DNA of 64,000 nt from Streptomyces sp. V4I8 (GTDB lineage: Bacteria; Actinomycetota; Actinomycetes; Streptomycetales; Streptomycetaceae), in NCBI RefSeq assembly GCF_041261225.1, contig NZ_JBGCCN010000002.1, positions 372,001-436,000 of the forward strand, read 5' to 3'. Shown piece by piece: positions 45,262-54,410 of the stretch. Below the pieces are notes generated by a model. That model saw nothing but the letters and a program-made list of their open reading frames with translations. It was not told where the DNA came from and did not search any database. Position 1 is the stretch's first letter. Each line of letters starts with the position of its first letter. The translations under genes were made by a program, and so were the position numbers.

Positions 45262-46314
45262 ATGCGCCACGCTGACATTCCAGACAAAGAAGAGCTCCTT
45301 AGCCCTGCTCCCCTACTTGAAATCGCGGACGGATTCCGAGTTTCCCGCCTTCTTGCAGTCTGTATAGAAATGAAGTTGTTTACCTGGTTGAAGGACAGTC
45401 AGGGCGTAACAACCAGCGACGTATCCAAACGTTTTGGAGTTTCCCAATATTCTGCGGACGCTATCCTTTCCGCCTGCGCCTCCATAGGCCTACTAAAGAA
45501 GGATGCCAGCAAATATCGCAATAGTGAGCTTGCTCAAAAATTCCTGGTAGAGGGGCAAGAATTCTATTTCGGTGACTATATCGCCTACGTAGATAAGGGT
45601 GAGTACCTGAATTGGGTTAAGCTGAAAATGGCCCTATACTCTAGGGATCCTGCAAGAAAAAATTTTACAGAGAGAGGTGAATTATTTTCCCCAGAGAACA
45701 AATTAAAAGTGGACTACTTCTGGAAGGCCATGCATTCGTTATCCGTGTTCACGGCTGCTGCTTTGAGCAAGTCGTTCGACTTCAGCAAGTACCAAAGCGT
45801 CCTGGATTTAGGAGGTGCGCCTGGATCGTTTAGCCTCGCACTGTGCAAGACTTTTCCGCAACTTCGAGCCACGGTCTTTGATCTGCCTTTCGCGTGCGAC
45901 ATTACGAGGAACGCGCTTAATCAACAAGATACCACCGGCAGAATATCTGTGAGGGCTGGAGATTTCTTGAGTAATTCTCCGCTCCCTAGCGGATTTGATT
46001 CGATCCTCCTGTCAAACATACTTCATGACTGGGAAGACCCGACATGCATTGAGCTCCTCGGGAGATGCTATGCAGCGCTAGAAAACAAGGGCTGCATAGT
46101 CATCGCAGAAGCATTCATAGACGATGGCAGAGGAGGACCCCAGTCCGCTGCACTCATGAACTTGAATATGCTGATCGAAACCTACGGACGAAATCGATCC
46201 GTGAAGGAATACGCTAGCTGGCTTCTCGATTCCGGATTCACCAAGATTGAGCATGTCAAATTCTCCGTAAAAGCAGCTGGCGCAAATGGTGCCATTATCG
46301 GCTACAAAATATAG
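45262..46314 (+). CDS. SAM-dependent O-methyltransferase
   Basis: The 350-residue enzyme has an N-terminal winged-helix dimerisation domain (LLEIADGFRVSRLLAVCIEM, GVTTSDVSKRFGVSQYSADA) and a class I SAM domain (YQSVLDLGGAPGSFSLALCK, ATVFDLPFACDITRNAL, ILLSNILHDWEDPTCIELLG with the catalytic His, CIVIAEAFIDDGRGGPQSAA). It resembles natural-product O-methyltransferases. AT-rich codons, including TTA (for example in GELFS), mark it as foreign and possibly bldA-dependent. Confidence 0.85.
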   Translation: MRHADIPDKEELLSPAPLLEIADGFRVSRLLAVCIEMKLFTWLKDSQGVTTSDVSKRFGVSQYSADAILSACASIGLLKKDASKYRNSELAQKFLVEGQEFYFGDYIAYVDKGEYLNWVKLKMALYSRDPARKNFTERGELFSPENKLKVDYFWKAMHSLSVFTAAALSKSFDFSKYQSVLDLGGAPGSFSLALCKTFPQLRATVFDLPFACDITRNALNQQDTTGRISVRAGDFLSNSPLPSGFDSILLSNILHDWEDPTCIELLGRCYAALENKGCIVIAEAFIDDGRGGPQSAALMNLNMLIETYGRNRSVKEYASWLLDSGFTKIEHVKFSVKAAGANGAIIGYKI

Positions 46315-46401
46315 CCGAAAATGTTACGGTATAAATGCCATTCCAACCCTCGGGTAGTGGCGACATCTAGGGCCGAATAAACAGGATGGCGAGGTGTAAC
46401 G

Positions 46402-47601
46402 GTGATCAATGCATCAATTTCCGGGAAGTCAACTTCTCACGCAGAGAGCGAATTGGTCCGTCAAGCCAACAATTTGATTCCGGCTCTGCAGCGAAATGCT
46501 GGCCAGTGCGAGTACAATCGTCAACTGGTAGACGAAAATCTGGAACTGGTTCAATCCGCGGGGTTATTTCGAATGACCTCGCCGAAGCGTTATGGTGGTC
46601 TGGAGACAGATTTACCTACCCAAGTTCGTGTTCTTGCTGCACTGGGCAAAGGCTGCGCCTCAACGGCATGGGTAAATTCAGTCTTCTCAGTGACTAGCTG
46701 GTTTGTGGGCCTATTTGATGACATGGCTCAAGATGAAGTATTTGAAGCTCCAGATGCCCGCGTGGCAGGTGTTCTGAGCCCGCACGGACATCTGGTTCCT
46801 GTAACAGGCGGCTACCGTCTAACGGGTCGATGGCCATTCAACACCGGATGTTTGCATGCAGACTGGGACATGCTTGCCGGGCAAGTGGACAGCGACAACG
46901 CATCTCAGTCTACTTTGCTGGCGCTCGTCCCGATACGAGATCTAGAGATTGTGAGAGATTGGAATCCTAGCGGCCTGGCCGGCACTGGCAGTAATACTGT
47001 CGTAGCCGAAGATGTATTTGTTCCACTTCACCGCACACTTCCTGTCGAGGCAGCCTCCCGCGGCGAATATCAGTCGGAGTCCAATAGGACAAGCACGCTG
47101 TACAAGTGTGCGTTTTTCCCTTTCGTCCTGGCCAACAGCACTGGTGCGCCCCTCGGTATAGCGCGAGGTGCTATGGAAGCCTTCCTTAAGCGGCTTCCAG
47201 GCCGAGGTATCACTTACACCGGCTACGCTGTACAGGCTGAAGCACCGGTGACACATCTAAATCTTGCTGAAGCAGCTGTCGCCATAAAAAGTGCCGAATT
47301 ACTGTCCTGGCATGCAGCCCGAACCGTGTGGAGTACTGCCGAAGAGCGAGCGGAACTGAGCGAGGCGCAGCGCGCCGCCCTACGGTGCGAGGTAGCACAG
47401 GTAGTCCGGCTGTCCCGGCAGGCAACCCAGATACTGAACTCCATCAGTGGGGCATCATCGATTCAGCAAAACATTCCTATTCAACGAATCACACGCGACA
47501 TGCAGGCACTTTCACTTCATGCCATGCTCGAGATCAATACGAATCTCGAACTGTACGGTCGGACGATTGCAGGCCTGAACGCCGGAACACCGTTTCTTTA
47601 G
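46402..47601 (+). CDS. Acyl-CoA dehydrogenase-fold flavin monooxygenase
   Basis: The 399-residue protein starts at a GTG. It has LVQSAGLFRMTSPKRYGGLE, STAWVNSVFSVTSWFVGLFD, GYRLTGRWPFNTGCLHADWD and SGLAGTGSNTVVAEDVFVPL, typical of two-component group D hydroxylases that use reduced flavin from a partner reductase, and found in many antibiotic pathways. No reductase gene is nearby. Same strand and base composition as the genes either side, 87 bp after the methyltransferase. Confidence 0.8.
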   Translation: MINASISGKSTSHAESELVRQANNLIPALQRNAGQCEYNRQLVDENLELVQSAGLFRMTSPKRYGGLETDLPTQVRVLAALGKGCASTAWVNSVFSVTSWFVGLFDDMAQDEVFEAPDARVAGVLSPHGHLVPVTGGYRLTGRWPFNTGCLHADWDMLAGQVDSDNASQSTLLALVPIRDLEIVRDWNPSGLAGTGSNTVVAEDVFVPLHRTLPVEAASRGEYQSESNRTSTLYKCAFFPFVLANSTGAPLGIARGAMEAFLKRLPGRGITYTGYAVQAEAPVTHLNLAEAAVAIKSAELLSWHAARTVWSTAEERAELSEAQRAALRCEVAQVVRLSRQATQILNSISGASSIQQNIPIQRITRDMQALSLHAMLEINTNLELYGRTIAGLNAGTPFL

Positions 47602-47822
47602 ACCGTTTCCCACCAATTCTGTTTGCAGAGTTACTTTTAGCGCAGGATGCTTCTGGCTTTCTATTAGTTCCCGGACTTTCCCTATCGCTTGACCGCCATT
47701 ATTGTTGTGTGCTGTCTGCTGACCGGGGCCAGCCAGGTAAAGCACTCTCCTTGGGCAAAATTCACGCTCCTACTCAGAGGGTCGGGACAGGTAAATTGCG
47801 AAATAACCAGAAAGGCTCTGAG

Positions 47823-49121
47823 ATGTTGCCAGCGTCCACAGAGAAGGACATCAGTCGACGGCAGATCGGCCGCGAGCATGACAGCTCATATCGAATCGGA
47901 ACTCACTATGATAACAAAGGACTGCTATATGGAAATTCTTGTGAGAGGCGCCTCGAGCTAACATCAAGTTTTACGCTGACTTCCGAGTACAGGGTAACCG
48001 CCGACATCTTTGCGGCGCAGAATAATACACTGACGGAAATATATCAAACGTTTGGGCAGTGTACTGCGGTTGTCGACGAGGAAGTCCTTGCCCATTACAG
48101 GGCACGGATTGAATCCTATTTTGCCGAGCATGGCATTAAATTGCGGATGCTCGAATGTCCAGCCAAGGAGGAGGATAAGAATCTTTCCAGCGTTCTTAAA
48201 ATAGTAGACTATCTAGCCTCACCCGACATTAATCAGCCGCGCAAGGAACCAGTCTTGATAATTGGTGGAGGCGTTCTACACGATGTGGCAGGTATGGCCT
48301 GCTCGTTGCTTCACCGCCGCACGCCATATGTAATGTTAGCAACCAGCCTTATAGCCGCAATAGACGCCGGCCCTTCCCCTCGGACGGGCGTCAACGCGCA
48401 CAACTTCAAGAATTCCCTCGGGGCATTTCATCCTCCTATTATTACCTTGGTCGATCGCAACCTATTTGGCACCCTCGATCCAGCGTATGTCAGGCACGGC
48501 GTAGCTGAAATCGTCAAAATGGGAATCGTTGATGATTCTGAGCTATTCAGCATACTTGAACGCCATGGTGCAGCACTGATAAGCGCGCGCTTTTCGGATC
48601 TCCGAGATCCCAAGCTTGCCGATGTGGCAGATGACGTGCTGTACCGCACGGTAGCCTCCTACCTTAAGCATGAGGGAACCAATCTATTTGAAGTATATGA
48701 GGATCGCCCGCACGCCTACGGCCACACATGGAGCAATAAGTTCGAGCTGTCGGCTCGCCTTCTGCATGGTCACGCCGTGTCGATTGAAATGTGTTTGAGT
48801 GCACAAATCGCGGTTTTGATGAGCTGGATAACAGAGGATCAATGTGTTCGGATCATAGAGTTGTGTAGGAGCCTAGGGCTTGCCGTTTACCACCCGATCA
48901 TTGAGGACATAGATCGCATGGTGAAAACTCAGGAAACGGTGCGGCGGAGGCGAGGCGGCGAGGGTCTGTGCGCGCCTTTACCTAAAAGGCAGATCGGCGA
49001 ATGTGACTACGCACAGGTAATTTCGAGTGACTTGCTGAAGGCTGCGACAAACAAGCATCGGAAGATTTGTCGACAGCTTCCAGATCACGGGGCCGGTACG
49101 GAAATGTATTTGAAGGGATAA
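47823..49121 (+). CDS. Sugar-phosphate cyclase (EEVS / dehydroquinate synthase superfamily)
   Basis: The 432-residue enzyme starts at an ATG after AAAGG. NAD site: VLIIGGGVLHDVAGMACSLL. Active site: IAAIDAGPSPRTGVNAHNFK, NSLGAFHPP and VRHGVAEIVKMGIVDDSELF. Zinc ligands: Glu in VAEIVK, His in HAYGHTWSNKF and His in LLHGHAVSIEM. It is too divergent from dehydroquinate synthase to be AroB. The superfamily makes C7 cyclitols (2-epi-5-epi-valiolone, 2-epi-valiolone, demethyl-4-deoxygadusol); which product is not decidable by eye. The long in-frame extension upstream of 47823 is non-coding. Confidence 0.82.
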   Translation: MLPASTEKDISRRQIGREHDSSYRIGTHYDNKGLLYGNSCERRLELTSSFTLTSEYRVTADIFAAQNNTLTEIYQTFGQCTAVVDEEVLAHYRARIESYFAEHGIKLRMLECPAKEEDKNLSSVLKIVDYLASPDINQPRKEPVLIIGGGVLHDVAGMACSLLHRRTPYVMLATSLIAAIDAGPSPRTGVNAHNFKNSLGAFHPPIITLVDRNLFGTLDPAYVRHGVAEIVKMGIVDDSELFSILERHGAALISARFSDLRDPKLADVADDVLYRTVASYLKHEGTNLFEVYEDRPHAYGHTWSNKFELSARLLHGHAVSIEMCLSAQIAVLMSWITEDQCVRIIELCRSLGLAVYHPIIEDIDRMVKTQETVRRRRGGEGLCAPLPKRQIGECDYAQVISSDLLKAATNKHRKICRQLPDHGAGTEMYLKG

Positions 49122-49367
49122 AGCGCCTAGCGTGGAACCTTAGAGCAAATATCTCTATCAAGTACTGGACCGCTGAAGCATGAAGAGCACCGTTCATTTC
49201 CCTATGGAGCCTCAAGTGCGTCATTTTGGGCAAAGGAGCGCACTTGTTAAACCGTGCATCTTTAGCCCAGCTTCAACACGAAAACCTGAATGGTCGAATC
49301 TTGAACACCGATAGGACCCGCAGCGTAATGATCTAATCCAGAATAAGTCAATTCCGGGAGGAAGTGT

Positions 49368-50369
49368 ATGTCAAACCCGGACGCGGTAGCACTGCCTTGG
49401 GGCGCGTCCCCCAGCGCTCTACTTGAGTGGTGGACTCTATTTTGTGAAAATCTAAAGGGGGAGGGGGGTATAGTTTCAGTAAGTCCAATTCTTCAATCTG
49501 GCCATACCGCCTGTATCGCCAATGGTGATTTCTTTAAATCGCTACCGAAGTCCTTAACGAGAGCGGAAATTGCAAGCCTCGAAAGGGATAGGCTGGAAGG
49601 AGCAATTTTATACTATGTGGATACTGGCGCGTCAGCATTGGCCCTAGCGGCGGCGGCTCAGCCGCCGAAGGAGCGGGTGAATCCGGCTCGAATGCCAAGT
49701 GTCCACGGATTCATGGTGTTTGCCTTACCGCTCGGCTATTGCGAGAGCGAGAGTAAGCCAGGAAGATCGCCAACATTGTCGCCGGTGGTAGCTATTTCCT
49801 GGGGGCGTTGGCCGCCATCACGTCAGGATCTTCCCTCAGGGGTGGCTAGTGCCAGTGCGGCTCGCCACGCAGGGAGTGCATATAAGACTCCTAGCATTTG
49901 GCTAACATTCTATTGCTTGAGTCATCGATACATTCAGCCTCCTCTGGTGGCATGTAGTCACGTCCTGTTCGAAGTCGGCTCAAGGTTCATCAGACCCAGC
50001 CCGCTGAGCGGGCCTGCTGCGTGGACACAGGCAGCGTACACAATCTGGCAAATAATCTGCCAGCGCGGCGATTTCCAATTGGTCGAAATGAAATATTCAC
50101 CTGGAGATGGCGAAGCACGCCGACGTAAGACACAGAAAGATGCTACTAAACCGGAAGGTGTGCGAGTGATACAAGTCTGTCCTGAAAACTATCCGCGCCG
50201 TTGCCCTCAAAGAGGGGAGACCGCATCGCCTATGGATTGGCACACCCTGCCATCGGGTTGGGTAAAGAATGTGAGGCGTGTTAGTCACTGTATGAATCCT
50301 AAGGGTCATGGAGAAGGTGTTTGTCAGCATGTGGAGCAAATTGTCATACCTTTCGCGGAGGCGCTCTAA
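49368..50369 (+). CDS. Uncharacterised protein of the low-G+C cluster
   Basis: The 333-residue protein follows an excellent site (GGGAGGAAGTGT before the ATG). It begins with VALPWGASPSALLEWWTLFC and contains GAILYYVDTGASALALAAAA, CLSHRYIQPPLVACSHVLFE and the Cys/His-rich end RRCPQRGETASPMDWHTLPS ... HCMNPKGHGEGVCQHVEQIV. The C-terminal Cys and His could bind metal. No family recognised. The base composition matches the cyclase, methyltransferase and oxygenase genes. Confidence 0.6.
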   Translation: MSNPDAVALPWGASPSALLEWWTLFCENLKGEGGIVSVSPILQSGHTACIANGDFFKSLPKSLTRAEIASLERDRLEGAILYYVDTGASALALAAAAQPPKERVNPARMPSVHGFMVFALPLGYCESESKPGRSPTLSPVVAISWGRWPPSRQDLPSGVASASAARHAGSAYKTPSIWLTFYCLSHRYIQPPLVACSHVLFEVGSRFIRPSPLSGPAAWTQAAYTIWQIICQRGDFQLVEMKYSPGDGEARRRKTQKDATKPEGVRVIQVCPENYPRRCPQRGETASPMDWHTLPSGWVKNVRRVSHCMNPKGHGEGVCQHVEQIVIPFAEAL

Positions 50370-50444
50370 ATGAGTCGACTTACCTTAGAGGTTAATCATG
50401 CGATAGTCCAGAGCATGCAGCAGGCCCATCAAGTCCTCGGCCAA

Positions 50445-51348
50445 TGTTGATTGAGCATTTTCAGCTTGGCCACTGATCGGGTGAAGCTGGTGGAAGCATG
50501 CGGGTGGCAGAACGGGCGAGGCTCCCGGGCAGTTGAGGGAGGTATCTGACGTCTCATCTCGGTTGCCGGGGAGCCCCGTTGATTGCCTATCCTGCCTTAC
50601 TCGACCTGCCGCACGCCCTCGTGGAGACGGTGACGATGCTGATCGTCCTCCGGGAGGGTGACCGCCGGTGCAAGCTGCGTCCGCACAGCGTGCCCTGGTC
50701 GCGCTGGTGTACCTGCGCCAGCACACCACCCTGGCCCAGATCGCGGCCGGGTTCCGGATCAGCGTCGGCACCGCGCAGGCCTACGTCTGCTCCGTCGTCA
50801 CACTTCTGGCACGCCGGGCTCCGGGACTGACCCAAGCCTTGCGCGAGGCGAAGAGCGAGGCCGGGTATGTGCTGGTCGACGGCACACTGGCGGAGTGAGA
50901 CCGGTCGGCGACGGCCGCAGGGACTACAGCGGCAAGCACCGCCGCCACGGCGTGAATCTCCAAGTCATCACCGATCCGACGGGCCGGATTCTATGGGTCT
51001 CACCGGTTCTGCCGGGCCGCACGCACGACCTCACCGCAGCCCGCCGGCACCGCATCATCACCACCTGCATCCGTCTCGGCATCCCCGTCCTGGCCGATCT
51101 GGGCTATCTCGGCGCCGGCGGAAACCTTCGCCACCCCGCAACGCCGCCGTCCACGCCAAGAACTCACCGTCAGCCAGCGGTCGTTGAACAAGGCACACGC
51201 CCGCCTCCGCTACCCCGTCGAACGCGGCATGGCCCGCCTCAAAACGTGGCGCATCTTCCGCAAGGCACGTTGCAGCCCGACCTGGCTCACCACAGCAGCC
51301 AAAGCCATCCTCACCCTCGAGAGTGGCCGCTGAAAATGCTCATTCAAC
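50445..51348 (+). mobile_element. IS5-family element with decayed transposase
   Basis: Inverted termini share TGAGCATTTTCAGC (left at about 50452, right read inward from 51348). The gene is broken into frames: YPALLDLPHALVETVTMLIV; ALVALVYLRQHTTLAQIAAG; DGRRDYSGKHRRHGVNLQVI; then LNKAHARLRYPVERGMARLK to a stop near 51333. At least two frameshifts and a stop (50896). It separates the low-G+C cluster from the exporter gene. Confidence 0.75.
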
Positions 51349-51574
51349 CCTTCTTCGCTCTGCCGAATTAAAAGGAGCGAGGGGCATCGCTCAGGATGAA
51401 GGAACTCGTTACCGGAAGTCACGAGGCGGCCTGAAGGGAGGTTGCAGAACGCGGAGCGATCTCTTCGAAAGGTACTGAAGGCCACGTTCAGGAAGGTGGA
51501 ATCGGCACGCAATCGGTCAAGTCGGGTTGTGAACCGGCCGATGGCAATGCTGATGGTCCAGAAGGGATAATGAT
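51349..51574. other. Spacer before the exporter gene
   Basis: No gene seen. AAGGGATAATGA before the TTG at 51575 is a plausible ribosome site. Confidence 0.4.
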
Positions 51575-53059
51575 TTGTCCGTTGACCGGCGTGCTCTTGC
51601 GGCCTGCGGATTCGGCCTCTTCCTGGGAAGTGCCAATACCGCGTTGACTGCGGTCGCTCTGCCTGGTTTGGCCCAGGAACAGGTGTTGTCGGAGACGATG
51701 GTTGCTTGGGTGGTTATTGCCTATCAGCTGCCTGTCTGCTCAACTCTGTTAATGGCCGGTGCCCTGGGTGACCGCCTGGGGCATAGGCGTGTTTACCTGG
51801 CCGGTTTGAGTATCTTCGCGATCGCCGCCACGCTGTGCGCCCTGGCTGCTGACCCGGTTCAGTTGATCGCCGCCCGCGCTCTGCAGGGCACCGGGGGCGC
51901 TGTGCTCACGCCGCTGACACTCGCCATCGTGGTACGCGCCCATCCTGATCCGTCGGACCGCGCCCAGGCTGTGGGGGCGTGGACGGCGACCATGGGAGCG
52001 GGTGCGGTGGCCGGACCGGCGGTCGGAGCTGTTGCCATGCAGATTGCGGGCTGGCGCGGCCCCTTCGCCGTCACCGCAGTGGGCTCGGTGCTCGGGTTCG
52101 CCGTCGCGTTCTGCTGGTTGCCGGATCGGCACGAGCGACGGACGGCTCCTATCGCACCGGTCAGCCAAGCCTTGCTGGCTCTGTCCCTCGCAGGTGCTCT
52201 CTACGGGCTCACGGTGTGGCAGGGTGCATCTCTGCTGTGGCCCCATCTGGCAGGTGCCGCGATGGTCTCCGTAGGCGCGGGCCTGGCCCTGCGCTTTATG
52301 ACGTCGAGAGCCCGTCATCCGGCTTTCGCGGGTCACCTGCTGGGGGAACCGGCGTTCCGCTCCTACGCGCTGTTCGCCTGCGCCCTCTTTTTCGCCTTCG
52401 GCGGATTCACTTACTACTACGCTATCTATCTGGGCCGTGTAGCCGACCTGCGCCCGATGCTGATCGGCGCGTACATGACCCCGGCTGCATTGGCGATTCT
52501 TTTGGCGGCTCCTGTTGGGGCCCGCCTCTCTCAACGCTTTGGCGGCAGAACCGTACTGACCGGAGCGGCAGCAGCAATGGCTTTGGGCGCCGTCCTGCTG
52601 TCTATGGCACTGTCTCAGGGCCCCGGCCCGTCCCAAGTGCTGGCCTGCCTCGTAGTCGGGGCAGGGCTGGGCGCGGGTAACAGCGCGTTGAACGTTGCTG
52701 TGGGGCGCACGGCCAAGGCCACCGACCCCGGCACCGCGTCCGCGGTCCTTGCCGCGGCCCGCATGCTCGGCGGAGCTATCGGCATAGCTGTGTACTCGTC
52801 ATTTCTCACCCTTGGCTACTGCCGAGCCCTCACCGACGACGCATCGAGCAAGCTCACCAAGAAGCAACTTGCCACGGCGCTCACTATCTCCCCCTCACGC
52901 GCCTCGGCGGACAAGTCGATCTCTACTGCTACAGCGGAGGCGTTCAACAGCGGTCTCACGCTCGCCCTGCTTGGCGCATTCGCCATACTGGTGCTGGTCA
53001 CGGCCGTGGCGTATCGTTCCATAGGCGCGACACTGCCCACGAAACCGGCCCAGCGATAG
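51575..53059 (+). CDS. MFS drug/metabolite exporter (DHA2, EmrB/QacA type)
   Basis: The 494-residue integral membrane protein has about 12-14 hydrophobic segments. Signature parts: TALTAVALPGLAQEQVLSET, MAGALGDRLGHRRVYLAGLS (motif A), AARALQGTGGAVLTPLTLAI and AVGAWTATMGAGAVAGPAVG (motif C-like). It starts at a TTG. High G+C differs from the cluster upstream, but location fits self-resistance or export of the product. Confidence 0.85.
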   Translation: MSVDRRALAACGFGLFLGSANTALTAVALPGLAQEQVLSETMVAWVVIAYQLPVCSTLLMAGALGDRLGHRRVYLAGLSIFAIAATLCALAADPVQLIAARALQGTGGAVLTPLTLAIVVRAHPDPSDRAQAVGAWTATMGAGAVAGPAVGAVAMQIAGWRGPFAVTAVGSVLGFAVAFCWLPDRHERRTAPIAPVSQALLALSLAGALYGLTVWQGASLLWPHLAGAAMVSVGAGLALRFMTSRARHPAFAGHLLGEPAFRSYALFACALFFAFGGFTYYYAIYLGRVADLRPMLIGAYMTPAALAILLAAPVGARLSQRFGGRTVLTGAAAAMALGAVLLSMALSQGPGPSQVLACLVVGAGLGAGNSALNVAVGRTAKATDPGTASAVLAAARMLGGAIGIAVYSSFLTLGYCRALTDDASSKLTKKQLATALTISPSRASADKSISTATAEAFNSGLTLALLGAFAILVLVTAVAYRSIGATLPTKPAQR

Positions 53060-53078
53060 TGACTGGCTCGGCGCACCA

Positions 53079-53270
53079 TCGGCATTGGGGTGAGCGTGCA
53101 GGTAGTGACCGACCTGACGGACAGTCGCTGCGGATCTTCTGACTGTGGCCCGTGCTACCGAAGGCGTTGATGCCCCTATGGATGTCAAGCAGTGGTTTGT
53201 GCGGGGTCTGGATGGTCGGTCGCCTGCCTCGTGGGGACGATGAGCCGGTAGATCTCTCGTGCGATGTATG
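53079..53270. mobile_element. IS5 and IS110 scraps
   Basis: The plus strand at 53088-53120 encodes GVSVQVVTDLTD, an IS5 DDE piece. On the minus strand at about 53185-53270 PYIAREIYRLIVPTRQA followed by a stop resembles an IS110 C-terminus. Both are very short. Confidence 0.4.
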
Positions 53271-53361
53271 GGCCTTGACCCCGAGGGGTGGACACCTGTT
53301 CGTTTTGTTATGCGGCGAGTGTCAGGGTAGCTGACTGTTGCTCGTAGGCGATCGGTGCCTG

Positions 53362-54256
53362 GAGGGTTATTCACGGGCTTGGTTTCTTGATCAGCAAGAC
53401 GGTTCTGCTCGGTAGCCTGGCGTTTGCGACGACGTCAGTTTTCCACCGGGGTAGGGCCGTTGAGCTGGAACGTTACGACAGGGCTGGAAGCGGATCAACT
53501 GGAGGCCTTGGTGGTCCGGGTCCACACGATGCTGGTGGAGGACCCCGATCCGCCCGTGGTGCCGGGACGGATGTGGGCGCTGGGCCTGTACAAGTCCGTG
53601 GTCCTGGTGTTGTTCCTGCTGCGGCAGAACCCCGTCCAGCAAGCGGCGGCGGAACTGTTCCACATCTCCCAGGCCACCGTCTCGCGCCGGTGGACCACGC
53701 TGCTCCCGGTGGTGGAGACGGCCCTGGCCGAGCATGTGCCCGACCCCGCCGACGCCTCACACGGCAGGATCGTCCTGGCCGACGGGACCCTGGTCACCAC
53801 GTGGGACTGGGCGAGCGAGGGCACCACGATGTTCTCCGGCAAGCATCGTGACACAGGCTTCAACCTGCAGGTCGCCGCCACTCTCAGCGGGGACCTGCTC
53901 GCCGTCTCCGCGCCGGTACCCGGCAGTCGGCACGACATGTACGCCTGGCGCCAGTCCCACTTTCCCAAAGCCTTCGCCGACCGGGAGAGCATGGGGGATC
54001 TGGGCTATGTCGGCTCCGGCATGCTCACCGCCCGCCGCAAGCCACCCGGTCAGGAACGCCCCGTCAAAGACAAGGTGTTCAACCAGAGCATCGGCAAGCT
54101 CCGCGCCGCCGTCGAACGAGCGATCGCACATCTGAAGGACTGGAAGGTCCTCGCCACTCGCTATCGCGGCCCTCTCACCCGGTTCCCCCTCGTCGCCAAG
54201 ACCGTCACCGCCCTCGCCTTCTACAAGAACGGCTGGTGACCCCGTGAATAAGCCTC
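53362..54256 (+). mobile_element. IS5-family element, complete
   Basis: The 895-bp element has termini GAGGGTTATTCACGGG and GAGGCTTATTCACGGG (right, inward). The 3-bp duplication CTG (53359-53361, 54257-54259) restores the interrupted IS3 sequence when removed. Confidence 0.8.
53424..54239 (+). CDS. IS5-family transposase (DDE_Tnp_4)
   Basis: The 271-residue enzyme appears intact. HTH: LLRQNPVQQAAAELFHISQA. Catalytic Asp in GRIVLADGTLVTTWDW, Asp in VPGSRHDMYAWRQ, Glu region in LRAAVERAIAHLKDWKVLAT. The true start may be inside (for example before SWNVTTGLEADQ). Confidence 0.85.
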   Translation: MRRRQFSTGVGPLSWNVTTGLEADQLEALVVRVHTMLVEDPDPPVVPGRMWALGLYKSVVLVLFLLRQNPVQQAAAELFHISQATVSRRWTTLLPVVETALAEHVPDPADASHGRIVLADGTLVTTWDWASEGTTMFSGKHRDTGFNLQVAATLSGDLLAVSAPVPGSRHDMYAWRQSHFPKAFADRESMGDLGYVGSGMLTARRKPPGQERPVKDKVFNQSIGKLRAAVERAIAHLKDWKVLATRYRGPLTRFPLVAKTVTALAFYKNGW

Positions 54257-54410
54257 CTGCTGTCCGTTCGCGGAGTGCCGTCGGCGGGTGTTGTATCGGG
54301 TGGTCCAGCGGAAGACGGCCAGGCGGCAGGCGCGGGCCCCGTCGAAGCGGTGGGCGCCGCGGAGCGTCTCGCGTTTGAGGGCTGCATTGAAGCTTTCGGC
54401 GAGCGCGTTG

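Larger units (their letters stand above)
53271..54410 (-). mobile_element. IS3-family (2476-type) 3' part, split by IS5 and cut by the intron
   Basis: 53271 onward (GGCCTTGACCCCGAGGGGTG) matches the left end of the 2476-3789 element. After the IS5 insertion, the minus-strand frame is NALAESFNAALKRETLRGAH and RTTRYN-like FRWTTRYNTRRRHSANGQ, ending at 54410 where the intron starts. Only the C-terminal codons of orfB from the catalytic Glu motif onward remain. Confidence 0.8.

Noticed and set aside
47328..47822. N-terminal extension of the cyclase (frame open from 47328)
   Set aside because: It overlaps the oxygenase gene in another frame and the intergenic spacer; its translation is unrelated to the family and the ATG at 47823 has a ribosome site.
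47823..49121. Housekeeping 3-dehydroquinate synthase (aroB)
   Set aside because: Foreign codon use, specialised-metabolite neighbours and divergent substrate-site sequence.
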